Source: Auxenochlorella pyrenoidosa
Lineage: Eukaryota; Chlorophyta; Trebouxiophyceae; Chlorellales; Chlorellaceae
Assembly (NCBI GenBank): GCA_001430745.1
Contig: KQ481938.1
Span: 152,986-193,221 of the forward strand
Direction of reading: 5' to 3'
Length of the DNA: 40,236 nt
Shown: one piece after another, positions 21,501 to 29,886 of the stretch
Layout: every line of letters begins with the position of its first letter
Numbering within the stretch: position 1 is the stretch's first letter
Position numbers and translations under genes: made by a program
The notes under the pieces: generated by a model
Seen by the model: the letters and a program-made list of their open reading frames with translations, nothing else
Told to the model about the DNA's origin: nothing
Database searches by the model: none

Positions 21501-22238
21501 CAACTGCATGCATGCCGCCCCCGCTGCCTGCGCCTGAGTAGCTGGCCAGGGGCAGCCCGCAAGGGCCGCCCACCCCTGTCCAGCGTCCTCAGCCCACACC
21601 CACGGGCACGCTCTGCCTTTCTTCCTTCCTGCCCCGGGCCGCAGGTCCAGCAGGATCGCGACGAGCTGCAGCAGCGGTTTGACTCTGCGGTGCTGCACGC
21701 GCAGCAGCGGTCGGCGCTGCGCTCTGCGGTGCTGGAGCGCCGCCTGCTGGCCACCACCCAGGAGCTGGCCTCGCTGAGCCAGCACAGCAGCGCCGCTGGA
21801 CCGGCCGCGCTGGCGCCTGGAACAGTCTCAACAGCCGCTGTTGATGCCGGCAAGAAGAGTGCAGGCAGCAGGGGCGGCTCGGCGGCGACTCGGGCGAGCG
21901 TCCAGCCCTCGGGGCAGGGCAGCCGGCGGGGCAGCAAGCATGCGGGGGCTGAGCGCGGCAGCGGCGGCGTGAACTGGGTCAAGGCCATGCTGGAGGCGGC
22001 GCTGCACACGCCCCTGCCGGACCAGGATGCCGAGATTCTGGAGGACGAGGGGCCGCGCGAGGTGCTGGAGCAGATTGCTGAGCTGGTGGGGGCGGCCGAC
22101 GCGGCAGAGGCGCCCGCGGCGCCAGCTGGCAAGGCCGCCTCGGCAGGGCCCTCCCCCCTGGCGGCGCTGGAGGCCAAGCTGTCGCGGGCGGCTTTGGGGG
22201 CACAGGAGGCTGCAACTTTGGCTGGCAGTGCCAGCTGA
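18575..22238 (+). CDS. DRC4: Nexin-dynein regulatory complex subunit 4 (GAS8 family)
   Basis: Ten exons, all phases consistent: 18575-18808, 18951-19046, 19287-19403, 19568-19677, 19928-20055, 20385-20482, 20646-20684, 20838-20936, 21190-21345, 21645-22238. They give 556 residues of nearly continuous coiled coil. Family hallmarks are clear: FWDITKRELGDARAELRLKD, then the near-invariant ELKVYKQRVKHLLYEHQ. These are followed by HIADLMARHEAAFKDMRAYY, NRRLAEPLAQ and QQDRDELQQRFDSAV. DRC4 (GAS8, Chlamydomonas PF2) is a core part of the nexin link that coordinates dynein arms in motile cilia. Introns 2 and 3 use GC donors (GAG|GCAAGC and CAG|GCAGGG). The last about 150 residues are low-complexity and do not resemble the usual C-terminus. 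The start has a basic, glycine-rich N-terminus without family support. Confidence 0.9.
20271..20384 (+). repeat. C-rich intron end in DRC4
   Basis: About 110 bases made almost only of C and A (CCCCACCCC, CCAACCCC blocks) precede the exon 6 acceptor. The same kind of C-rich, T-poor tract precedes the acceptors at 14112 and 14908, and on the minus strand those at 31590 and 33086. Confidence 0.6.
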
Positions 22239-22538
22239 GACAACAAGTGCAGCACCTGCTTCCTCTGGTGCCCCTCTGCTTCTCCTACACTCTAATTTAC
22301 ACAGCGAATTGTTGAACACTGGGACCTATTGAAAACAGGCGGCAGAGGAAGTGCAAGGGACAGCAGCACCGGCTTCAAACTTGACAATCATTCCACGGCA
22401 GGGCACCAAACAACAGCCAGTGCAATGGGCATGGCATTGGCCGCTCCAATCTCCCACTGGCATGGGGCACCGCCACTTCTGCATGCCAGCAACAGCGAAC
22501 ACAGCGCACGCAGCGCTGTGGTCTCTCCTCCCGCCTGC
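22239..22538. other. Convergent 3' flanks of DRC4 and the dehydrogenase
   Basis: Only 300 bases separate the two converging stop codons, so the 3' UTRs probably overlap. No exon seen. Confidence 0.5.
22297..22301 (-). terminator. TGTAA poly(A) signal, dehydrogenase gene
   Basis: TGTAA on the minus strand, 238 bases after the dehydrogenase stop. The spacing is close to that of the FAF2-like gene (224 bases). Confidence 0.5.
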
Positions 22539-25500
22539 TCAGCCGTTGACAATGTAACCACCATTGGGGTGCAGCACCTGCAGTGAAAGAGGGGATGACA
22601 AGCATCAGCCTCAGCCGGATCCTGGTGGGGTAGACCAGGCCGGCAGGGCACGCTCGAGGCCTTCCCCGCTGGCGCAGTGGCACGCATTGTGCTGGCCTGC
22701 AAGCCCAGCGGGCACAGGTGCATGCCTGTCACAGGCAGGGCTACTCGAGCGCCTGTGCTTGCCTGCCCGGTCATGAAGGCCGCCTCCTGGGAGGCCAGGA
22801 AGATGTAGCTGGTGGCGGCCTCAATGGGCTGCGACCCAGGAATTGGGAGGGGGGGAGAAGGGCTGTGAGGAGGGGTTTGGAGTCGGATGGCGGGCTCGAT
22901 GAGCTGGGATGCCTGACACAGAGGGACAGTGTGGGGCTGGTGAGCAGGGCCGCAGGCGCGATCAAATCACGAGACGGTCGGCCGCGCTGCTGCTGCTGCT
23001 GCTGCTTGCAGACATTCGTGGGTTGCAGCAGGAGTGAGGGCAGGCAAGGGGTTTGGTTAGTTAGGTTTGTTAGGGCAACATATGAAAGCAAAGGGGGGTC
23101 GGGTGGCAGTGCCAGCACCTGCAGCGGGACAGGGGGGGCCGCGATTGAGGAGCGGGCGCAGCAGCGCCCTGAAGCACACGGAGAGGCAGACACAGCGGGA
23201 ACGGTGGGCGGCAGGCTGACCTGGCCGATGCGCCCCAGAGGCGGCTCCTTCTGCAGCCAGCCCTCGAGGTTGCTCTGCTCACGGGAGGCCGGGTTCAGCG
23301 GCGTCCAGATCTGCGGGGCGGGCGGGGAGGTACCATCGGGCGGCTGCCGGGAAGCTGACCTGGCCGATGTGGCCCAGCGGCGGGGTCGACTGCTTGGTCT
23401 GCTCCAGCCGATCGGGGGGCATGGTGGCAGCTTGCAGGGGAGTCCACACCTGGAACTCAAGACCAGTGGGGGCGAGGCATGCGTGCACACGATAGCGGCG
23501 GGCGGCGGTCGAGCAGGCAGGCCATGCGGGCAGGCGGCAGGCTGCAAGAGGCTGGCGGCAGGCCAGGGCATTGGAGGAACATCTGGCAACAGGGAAGAGG
23601 CTCCAGCTCACCGGCCCAGCAGCCACTGCATTTACACGGATGCCCTGCAGCAGGGCAGCCGCGGGGTGGGGGGCTGGCGGCAGAGGCGCCAGGCAGGCGG
23701 CAACGAGGGCGGGCACCCAGAATGGCTGCAGCTCCCCTGCCGAAAGGCAAGCGTCCAGCTGCGGCCTGCCGATTCACACGGTCTGCACCACCCAATCGGT
23801 ACTTCCAGCGGGGCATGCAAGCACAGGGCTGGGCCCTCGGGCGGGGCGCAGCCGCGCCTAGGCGGGGCGCTTGCCTTGGGCGCCAGCTGGGCGGCCAGGG
23901 AGCGGGTGAAGGAGACGATGGCACCCTTGGTGGCACTGCAGGGAGACCAGGGGGCATGGCAGGAGCACACAGAACCAGCGAGTTGGCAGGCAGGCGCCAT
24001 GCCAGTTGGGGCAGGACCCGGCAGGCCGCACACCGTGGCAGGCATCGGCCCGCCGCTCGCCGCCGCCAGCAGAGCTGCAGTGCATGCTGAGCTGGCAGGG
24101 CGATGCGCACTAAGCCATCTGTGCACAGTGTTGGGCTGCCTGCTCCCCCAGCCTGGGCCTGCTGAGAGCAAGGTGCCAGGTGCTTGCCTGTACGCCAGCA
24201 GCGAGGGGCTGCCCTGGTAGGCGGTGACAGAGGTGCTGTTCACGATGGACGACCCGCGGGCCATGTGGGGCAGCTGCACCCGGGGGGAGAGAGGGCAGGG
24301 TTGCGAGGGGGGAGGCAAGGGAGGGGGGGTTGCCGAGGCTGCAGGCCAGCGGCAGGCAGCGCAGGCGGGTGGGCTGGTGCAGGCGCTGTCTGGCGGCGAG
24401 TGCGCCGCCTGCACCTGAGCCCCACCCCTCTTACTGCATGTTTGACAAGGTAGAACATCGGGAAGATGTTGGTCCTGCAGAAACAGGGACAACCAGGGAC
24501 CAAGGGGAAGGCTGGTGGTTGACGGCAGGCACGCAAAGGAGCCACTGGCTGTCGCGCTAGCCGGCAGCCAGGCGCGCGCCGCGCTGCACGGGCAGGGGGG
24601 CCGCGGAGGCGCGGCGCCCGCCCATGGCGCGCTGGCCCGCGTACTCTGGGTCGTGGATGCCGACCTGGTTCTCGACAGCGGCCCCGCCTGCGCAGCCGCG
24701 GGCCAGGCTTGGCCGCTTTGGAGAACAAGCTGGGCATCCACGACCCACAGTACGAGGGCGAGCGTGTGGGCTGGCAGCTGGCAGGGGACAGCCCGCAGAG
24801 GCTGCCCACCCCTGGCCAATTCCCTGGACTGACTGGACGGGCGCACTCTTTGTTTCTCAGTCTTTCGTTCTTTCAAACGTGTGGACTGGGGTGCCACCGG
24901 AGGTGCGCTCGCCTGGGGGTGGGTCGGGCCGGGCGGGCGACGGCGGGGGGGGGGGNNNNNNNNNNNNNNNNNNNNNNNNNNNNNNNNNNNNNNNNNNNNN
25001 NNNNNNNNNNNNNNNNNNNNNNNNNNNNNNNNNNNNNNNNNNNNNNNNNNNNNNNNNNNNNNNNNNNNNNNNNNNNNNNNNNNNNNNNNNNNNNNNNNNN
25101 NNNNNNNNNNNNNNNNNNNNNNNNNNNNNNNNNNNNNNNNNNNNNNNNNNNNNNNNNNNNNNNNNNNNNNNNNNNNNNNNNNNNNNNNNNNNNNNNNNNN
25201 NNNNNNNNNNNNNNNNNNNNNNNNNNNNNNNNNNNNNNNNNNNNNNNNNNNNNNNNNNNNNNNNNNNNNNNNNNNNNNNNNNNNNNNNNNNNNNNNNNNN
25301 NNNNNNNNNNNNNNNNNNNNNNNNNNNNNNNNNNNNNNNNNNNNNNNNNNNNNNNNNNNNNNNNNNNNNNNNNNNNNNNNNNNNNNNNNNNNNNNNNNNN
25401 NNNNNNNNNNNNNNNNNNNNNNNNNNNNNNNNNNNNNNNNNNNNNNNNNNNNNNNNNNNNNNNNNNNNNNNNNNNNNNNNNNNNNNNNNNNNNNNNNNNN

Positions 25501-28500
25501 NNNNNNNNNNNNNNNNNNNNNNNNNNNNNNNNNNNNNNNNNNNNNNNNNNNNNNNNNNNNNNNNNNNNNNNNNNNNNNNNNNNNNNNNNNNNNNNNNNNN
25601 NNNNNNNNNNNNNNNNNNNNNNNNNNNNNNNNNNNNNNNNNNNNNNNNNNNNNNNNNNNNNNNNNNNNNNNNNNNNNNNNNNNNNNNNNNNNNNNNNNNN
25701 NNNNNNNNNNNNNNNNNNNNNNNNNNNNNNNNNNNNNNNNNNNNNNNNNNNNNGCGGCGCGCGGGCAGACCCCCGCCCGTGGCTGGGGTTGCAGGGCATG
25801 CGCATGGTAGGGCCGCGGGATGGAAGCTGTTGAGATGCCAAGGGCGGGCAGCGCAGGGCAGGGCGGCGCAACTCAGGGCATGCCCAGGCGGCACGCTGCT
25901 CTGCGTACTGTGGGTCATGGATCCGCGCCTGCTGCTCCAGAGCGGCCTCGCAGGCCAGGCCGCCCCGCTCTGGAGAAGCAGGCATGGATCAACGACCCAG
26001 AGTACGCGGAGAACCGCGCCAGATGGGTTGCTGCCTGAGAGGCGCGCGCCTGTGGATGCGTCTGGCGGTGTCTGGGTGGCCCGCCCACCTGCCCCCGGCA
26101 GCCTCGGCAGCTTCCATCCCACGCCCACACCATGCATGCCGTGCCCAGCGCCTCATGCTTGGGGTCATGGATGCCCACCTGCCTCTCAAGAGCAGCCTGT
26201 CCTGGCCTGCAAATGCGCAGGCAAGGCCGCTCTGGACAAGCAGGTGGGAATTCACGACCCCAGGCATGAGGCGCTGGGCACAACATGCATCATATGAGGG
26301 AGAGCGGGCCGACTGGGATGCCGCCAGGGGTGCACCTGCCCTGGGGATGGGTCGGGCCCTTTCCAGGTGGCCCGCCCACCCGCCCACCGGCCCTTGGCAA
26401 CTCAGCAGCTCCACCCGCGCCGCTGCGACGCCATGCCCTGCCCAGCGCCGTGCACAGCTCCCCGCAGGCTCACTTGCCTGTGCCGCAAGTTCCGTTGCAG
26501 TTAGACAGACTGTAAGCCCAAACAAGCTGTGTGAGTGAATGTGTTTCCTCAACCCACGCCCAAGGGCGTACCTTTCCCTTTTCCCTTTCCCAAACAAGCG
26601 AACAAGCCTGCTCACTTGAAGGTGTCCTCCACCATCTCCTGGCTCGTCTCCTCGATGGAGGGCACCACGTACTGCGGGCAAAAGCAAGATTGAAAACAAG
26701 GCAAAAGTGAGATTCACTCAGGAAGCCCAGTCAAGTCGGGGATTCATCGGGCTGAGCAGTAGGCTGGTCTCCTCAATGGAGGGCACCACGCACTGCGCGC
26801 AGTCAGAGAGCCCCATGATTGAAACGGAATGAACCGAGCGGGGGAGTTGACCACCCGGCTGACGGGCTGGCTGGCGCTGAAGGGCAGGCAACCTGACCAC
26901 GGACAAGCTGTGAACAGATGCCGAGGTGCAGCGGTGCAGGCGGGGACGGGGGAGCAGCAAGGACACGCCGCGCTGTGGGGTCGGGGGCACGGAACGGGCA
27001 GGGCTTGGCGGCCAGGGAGAGGGGCCGGCATGGTGGGGAACCGAGGGGGCACAACCAACCTGGATGGCCGCGTTGTTCACCAGCACGTCGAGGCGCCCAT
27101 GCTTGTCCACCACCTGGCAGGGGGGAGGGGAGGGGGGTTGCCAGGGGCAGGTGGGGAGGCACTCAGAAAACTCAGCTCCACTGCACACAAACCAAGTCAG
27201 CTGCAGGGCTCTGCGGGGCAGGCCCTTGGGGGTGAGAGGGGCAACACACGGGGGGCAGGGGCACGCCAAACAGGCACGGCCGCTCGTGCGCGGGTCAGCC
27301 CGCGTGCCGGCGCCGCCTCTAGCTCCGCGGGCCGAGGGAGCAGGCACGCTGCTGGGCGGCTCGCCTGCTTCACCAAACCCCTTGCTCTGATTGCTTAAAT
27401 GCAGCAGAGGACGGGGGCAGGCCCCACAGCCGGGCGCTGTGTGGCAGCTCACCTGCTTCACCACCCTCTCGCAGGTGTCCTCCCCCTCCGACAGGTCGGC
27501 GGGGATGAGCAGGGCCTGGCTGCCCTCAGCCTCGATCAGCTTGCGCGCATCCTCAGCGTCCTGTTTGGTGGGGTGGGGGGGTGGGGGCAGGGATGAGAAG
27601 GTAAGCGGAGAGGGGAAGGCAAAGGGGTAGGGAACGGCCTGCCGACGGGCTGCTCCCCTGAACCCTACAAATTCAGCGCCCAGGCCCCCACCGGCTGTTC
27701 CTTGGGCAGGTAATCAGTGGCTCCCGGCAGTCCCTGGGTGCATCCAGCCCTGCCTTCCCACCCCCCCACCCCCCACCCCCTCACCGGCTGCTCCTTGGGC
27801 AGGTAGACGATGGCCACCGCCTTGGCAGCTTCCTTTGCCAGCAGCACGCTCACGGCGCGCCCGATGCCCGAGTCGCCGCCCGTCACCAGCGCCACCTGCG
27901 CGCCCGGGAGAACACCTTGTAAACGGTCTTCTTATGCATAAGAGTGAGGAAGGTGCACAAGCCGCACCTCCCTTGCCGGGTGCATGGCCGCCCAAACCGA
28001 TGAACGCCAACCCCCCCCCCCCCCCCCCCCCTCCCCACCCCACCCCGGGCCGCACCTTTCCGGTAAACTTGCCCACGCCCTTGTATGTGTCCAGAGATAG
28101 CACCTCTTGGTCGCCTGCACACGTGGGTGCATCCATGCCCGGCTGGGTCAGCGGCGGGGCAGCCAAAACTGGCGCTGCATGGGCGGGCACGCGCTCCGGC
28201 AGCCATTCCCGGCGCCCTGCCTGCGATCCCACCATCGCCCTCTTCCCTCCTTGGACATGCCTAGTTGAGCAGCATCGAGCGGCAGGCAGGGCAGCTGACA
28301 GTGCCAATGCGTGCCGCAGGCGTGCCACCGACAACCCACCCGCTTGCCTGCTTGCCCACCACCCCTCTCACCGTGCTGCGTGGGCAGCTTGTCCGACACA
28401 GGCTGCGCCTGCATGTCCTTCTGCAGGCCCGGCTGGCCCTCCCGCACCTGCAGGGGCGCTGGCAGGGAAGCTTTTCATTGGATAGTCTAGTCTCATGAGC

Positions 28501-29467
28501 CTGCTGGCTCCGTGGACTTTGAATGCAATTTACTGGTTGATTGAGTTGAAGTGGGGAGGCGGCAAGGGAGGTGAAGCAGCGCTGCCCTGGGCATGGCGCG
28601 CACGGCTGAGGCAGGGCTCAGCAGCCGGGGTCGAGGGCAAGGCAGCAGGGCGGACCGCACAGCGGGAAGCATCCCGGTAGGAAAGCACATGCATGGCAAC
28701 AAAGACCCATTCAAGGCGCTAGTGCTGGCTCAGAGCTCCGAACAAGTCAGCCCGGGAGGTGAGGACGCTTGGGCCACATCAAATGCAGGTCTCTCATCAT
28801 GCAAAGCTATCAGCTGCAGCATGGCCGTGCGGCGCCAGCGCGCGGCCGCTCTGCGACCTGTTGCGCTGCGCGCTGCACAGCCGTAATGCAGCTGATAGCT
28901 TAGGCTCTATGAGAGACGTGCAGGGGATCTGCACCTTTTTGTGCAACCGACGTCGCCCGGGGGGGCAGACGGCACCGAGAGCCCGCTGCTGCGGGTGCCG
29001 CAGCTAGGCAGAGGCAGCGCGATTCAGTGCAAATATAATGATGCTCATGGGTGCCTGAGCGCCTCACCTGGCTCTTGTCTGGGATCTCCGGGCCCTTGGG
29101 AAGGCCTGCAGATTACGTTCATGAAGCGGCAGCGAAGGGCGGGCTGGCGAGGGGCGTTAGCGCGGCGCGCCAGCAGCTGATGCGGCCGTGGGGCGGGGGT
29201 GCTGCCGAGACGGGTGTGCCCTCACTGGTCGCAGCCAGTATCCGTGCACACGTCTGACCAGCGCCTGCTGTTTTGAAAGAGCCAGTATCCGTGCACACGT
29301 CTGACCAGCGCCTGCTGTTTTGTCGCAGCCAGTATCCGTGCACACGTCTGACCAGCGCCTGCTGTTTTGAAAGAGCCCCAGCCGATATGACACCCAAAAA
29401 ACAGGCGAATAGACGCCTCTTTGCTCCGCTCACCCTTGGTGGCCATCCCCTGCGGCTTGTCTCCCAT
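22539..29467 (-). CDS. Short-chain dehydrogenase, glucose/ribitol dehydrogenase-like, with alternative exons
   Basis: Fourteen exons: 29467-29434, 28458-28372, 28114-28056, 27895-27785, 27560-27453, 27113-27060, 26671-26616, 24474-24435, 24273-24188, 23935-23875, 23644-23612, 23449-23360 (or 23310-23221), 22828-22763, 22577-22539. They give 307 residues, matching the plant glucose and ribitol dehydrogenase homologues (about 290). The N-terminus has the family's QPGLQKDM...PVSD segment. The NAD(P) motif TGGDSGIG is at 65-72, NNAA at 146-149, and catalytic S198, Y211 and K215 (YSATK). The C-terminus is TGQVLHPNGGYIVNG. Homologues are induced in drying or dormant plant tissue; the substrate is unclear. 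Introns 9, 10 and 13 have GC donors. Intron 7 (24475-26615) is large and holds inverted repeats and the assembly gap, so it is the weakest part. Confidence 0.85.
23221..23449 (-). other. Tandem duplicated exon pair 12A/12B
   Basis: 12A (23449-23360) encodes VWTPLQAATMPPDR...PPLGHIGQ and 12B (23310-23221) encodes IWTPLNPASREQSN...PPLGRIGQ. Both are exactly 90 bases, both start and end in phase 0, and both have an AG acceptor and a CAG|GTCAGC donor. The family has a single such segment (IWTPLIPAS... in plants). Use of one or the other gives a full-length enzyme with a different loop after the active site. Inclusion of both would insert 30 extra residues. Confidence 0.85.
24635..24760. repeat. 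Hairpin repeat 1 in dehydrogenase intron 7
   Basis: Inverted repeat with arms of about 50 bases: CGTACTCTGGGTCGTGGAT... at 24640 pairs with ...ATCCACGACCCACAGTACG ending at 24754. Both arms, read outward, can be translated as A.EN..GIHDP.Y. Confidence 0.8.
24956..25753. other. Assembly gap
   Basis: 798 N's, preceded by a run of G. Flanked on both sides by members of the same inverted-repeat family, so failure to assemble a palindromic array is a likely cause. Open frames that cross it are meaningless. Confidence 1.
25900..26010. repeat. Hairpin repeat 2 in dehydrogenase intron 7
   Basis: CGTACTGTGGGTCATGGATC at 25904 pairs with GATCAACGACCCAGAGTACG ending at 26006, with a loop of about 10 bases around GCAGGCCAGG. 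It is related to repeats 1 and 3. Confidence 0.85.
26129..26292. repeat. Hairpin repeat 3 in dehydrogenase intron 7
   Basis: Arms of about 79 bases with a very short loop. GTGCCCAGCGCCTCATGC on the left pairs with GCATGAGGCGCTGGGCAC on the right. Read outward, both arms give AL(E/D).QVGIHDP.HEALGT. Confidence 0.9.
26718..26792 (-). pseudogene. Truncated copy of dehydrogenase exon 7
   Basis: The acceptor GCGCAG and the first 12 codons, CVVPSIEETSLL, copy exon 7 (YVVPSIEETSQE), 121 bases upstream in the transcript. The donor is lost and the frame ends at TGA after LDWAS, so using it would truncate the protein. Decayed duplicate or poison exon. Confidence 0.7.
27685..27812 (-). repeat. Duplicated end of dehydrogenase exon 4
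   Basis: The true exon end codes YLPKEQP|GTGAGG with its donor after 27785. A second copy 93 bases downstream in the intron reads YLPKEQP|GTGGGG with its donor after 27692. Confidence 0.8.
28789..28917. mobile_element. MITE-like inverted-repeat element in dehydrogenase intron 1
   Basis: 129 bases with arms of about 55 bases. GTCTCTCAT at the left end pairs with ATGAGAGAC at the right, and AAGCTATCAGCTGCA pairs with TGCAGCTGATAGCTT inside. TGCAG lies at both flanks (28784-28788 and 28919-28923, one base apart from the end), a possible target duplication. No coding capacity, so any transposition would be non-autonomous. Inference from structure only. Confidence 0.55.
29229..29375. repeat. 47-base minisatellite, 3 copies
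   Basis: Three nearly identical 47-base units of the form GCCAGTATCCGTGCACACGT...CTGCTGTTTT start at 29234, 29281 and 29328. The link alternates between GAAAGA and GTCGCA, so a 94-base higher-order unit is visible. Located in intron 1 of the dehydrogenase. Confidence 0.95.
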
Positions 29468-29867
29468 GGCTGCTGCAAGCACAAGAGCTGCGGACAGCGG
29501 TAGATGGGACGGAGTGAAGAGGAGCACGAGGCAACAAGGGCTCGCAGCATGGGGGTGGGAGAAAACCTTGGACCGCCGCTGGCTTTCCTCCTGCCTGTGT
29601 GCAGCTGCCCGGCAGCGCAGCGCACGCCCCCTGCCGAGTTTACAGGCGCAAGGGGGCAGGAGCAGGCATGACAGTTGCAAGGGCAGCGCGCAAGATGCCT
29701 GCTGTCCTGGCAGGTGCTCGGCCGTGGCCGAGCATGGGAGCTGCGGTGCAGGCACTACGCTCCATCTCTGCACAGCCGTGCTGCCCTGTTTCAACGCTGG
29801 GCTGCACAACGCTCAAGTAATTAAGCACTCGGCGATATTGCCGACTGCGCAGTCGTCCTCTGGCTGC
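29468..29867. promoter_or_regulatory. Region between FAF2-like stop and dehydrogenase start
   Basis: 400 bases with the FAF2-like 3' UTR and the upstream region of the dehydrogenase, both minus strand. TGTAA on the minus strand at 29640-29644 lies 224 bases after the FAF2-like stop and is its likely poly(A) signal. No promoter motif recognised. Confidence 0.45.
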
Positions 29868-29886
29868 TCAGTCGTCCTCTGGCTGC
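29850..29886. repeat. 18-base tandem duplication at the FAF2-like stop codon
   Basis: CAGTCGTCCTCTGGCTGC occurs twice, separated by T. On the minus strand the upstream copy holds the last codons and the TGA; the other follows just after the stop. Confidence 0.85.

Noticed and set aside
24624..26297. Long open frames spanning the N gap
   Set aside because: They are open only because N codons cannot be stops. Nothing supports coding through the gap.
29229..29375. CRISPR-like direct repeats
   Set aside because: The 47-base units are tandem with no unique spacers and lie in an intron of a eukaryotic gene.
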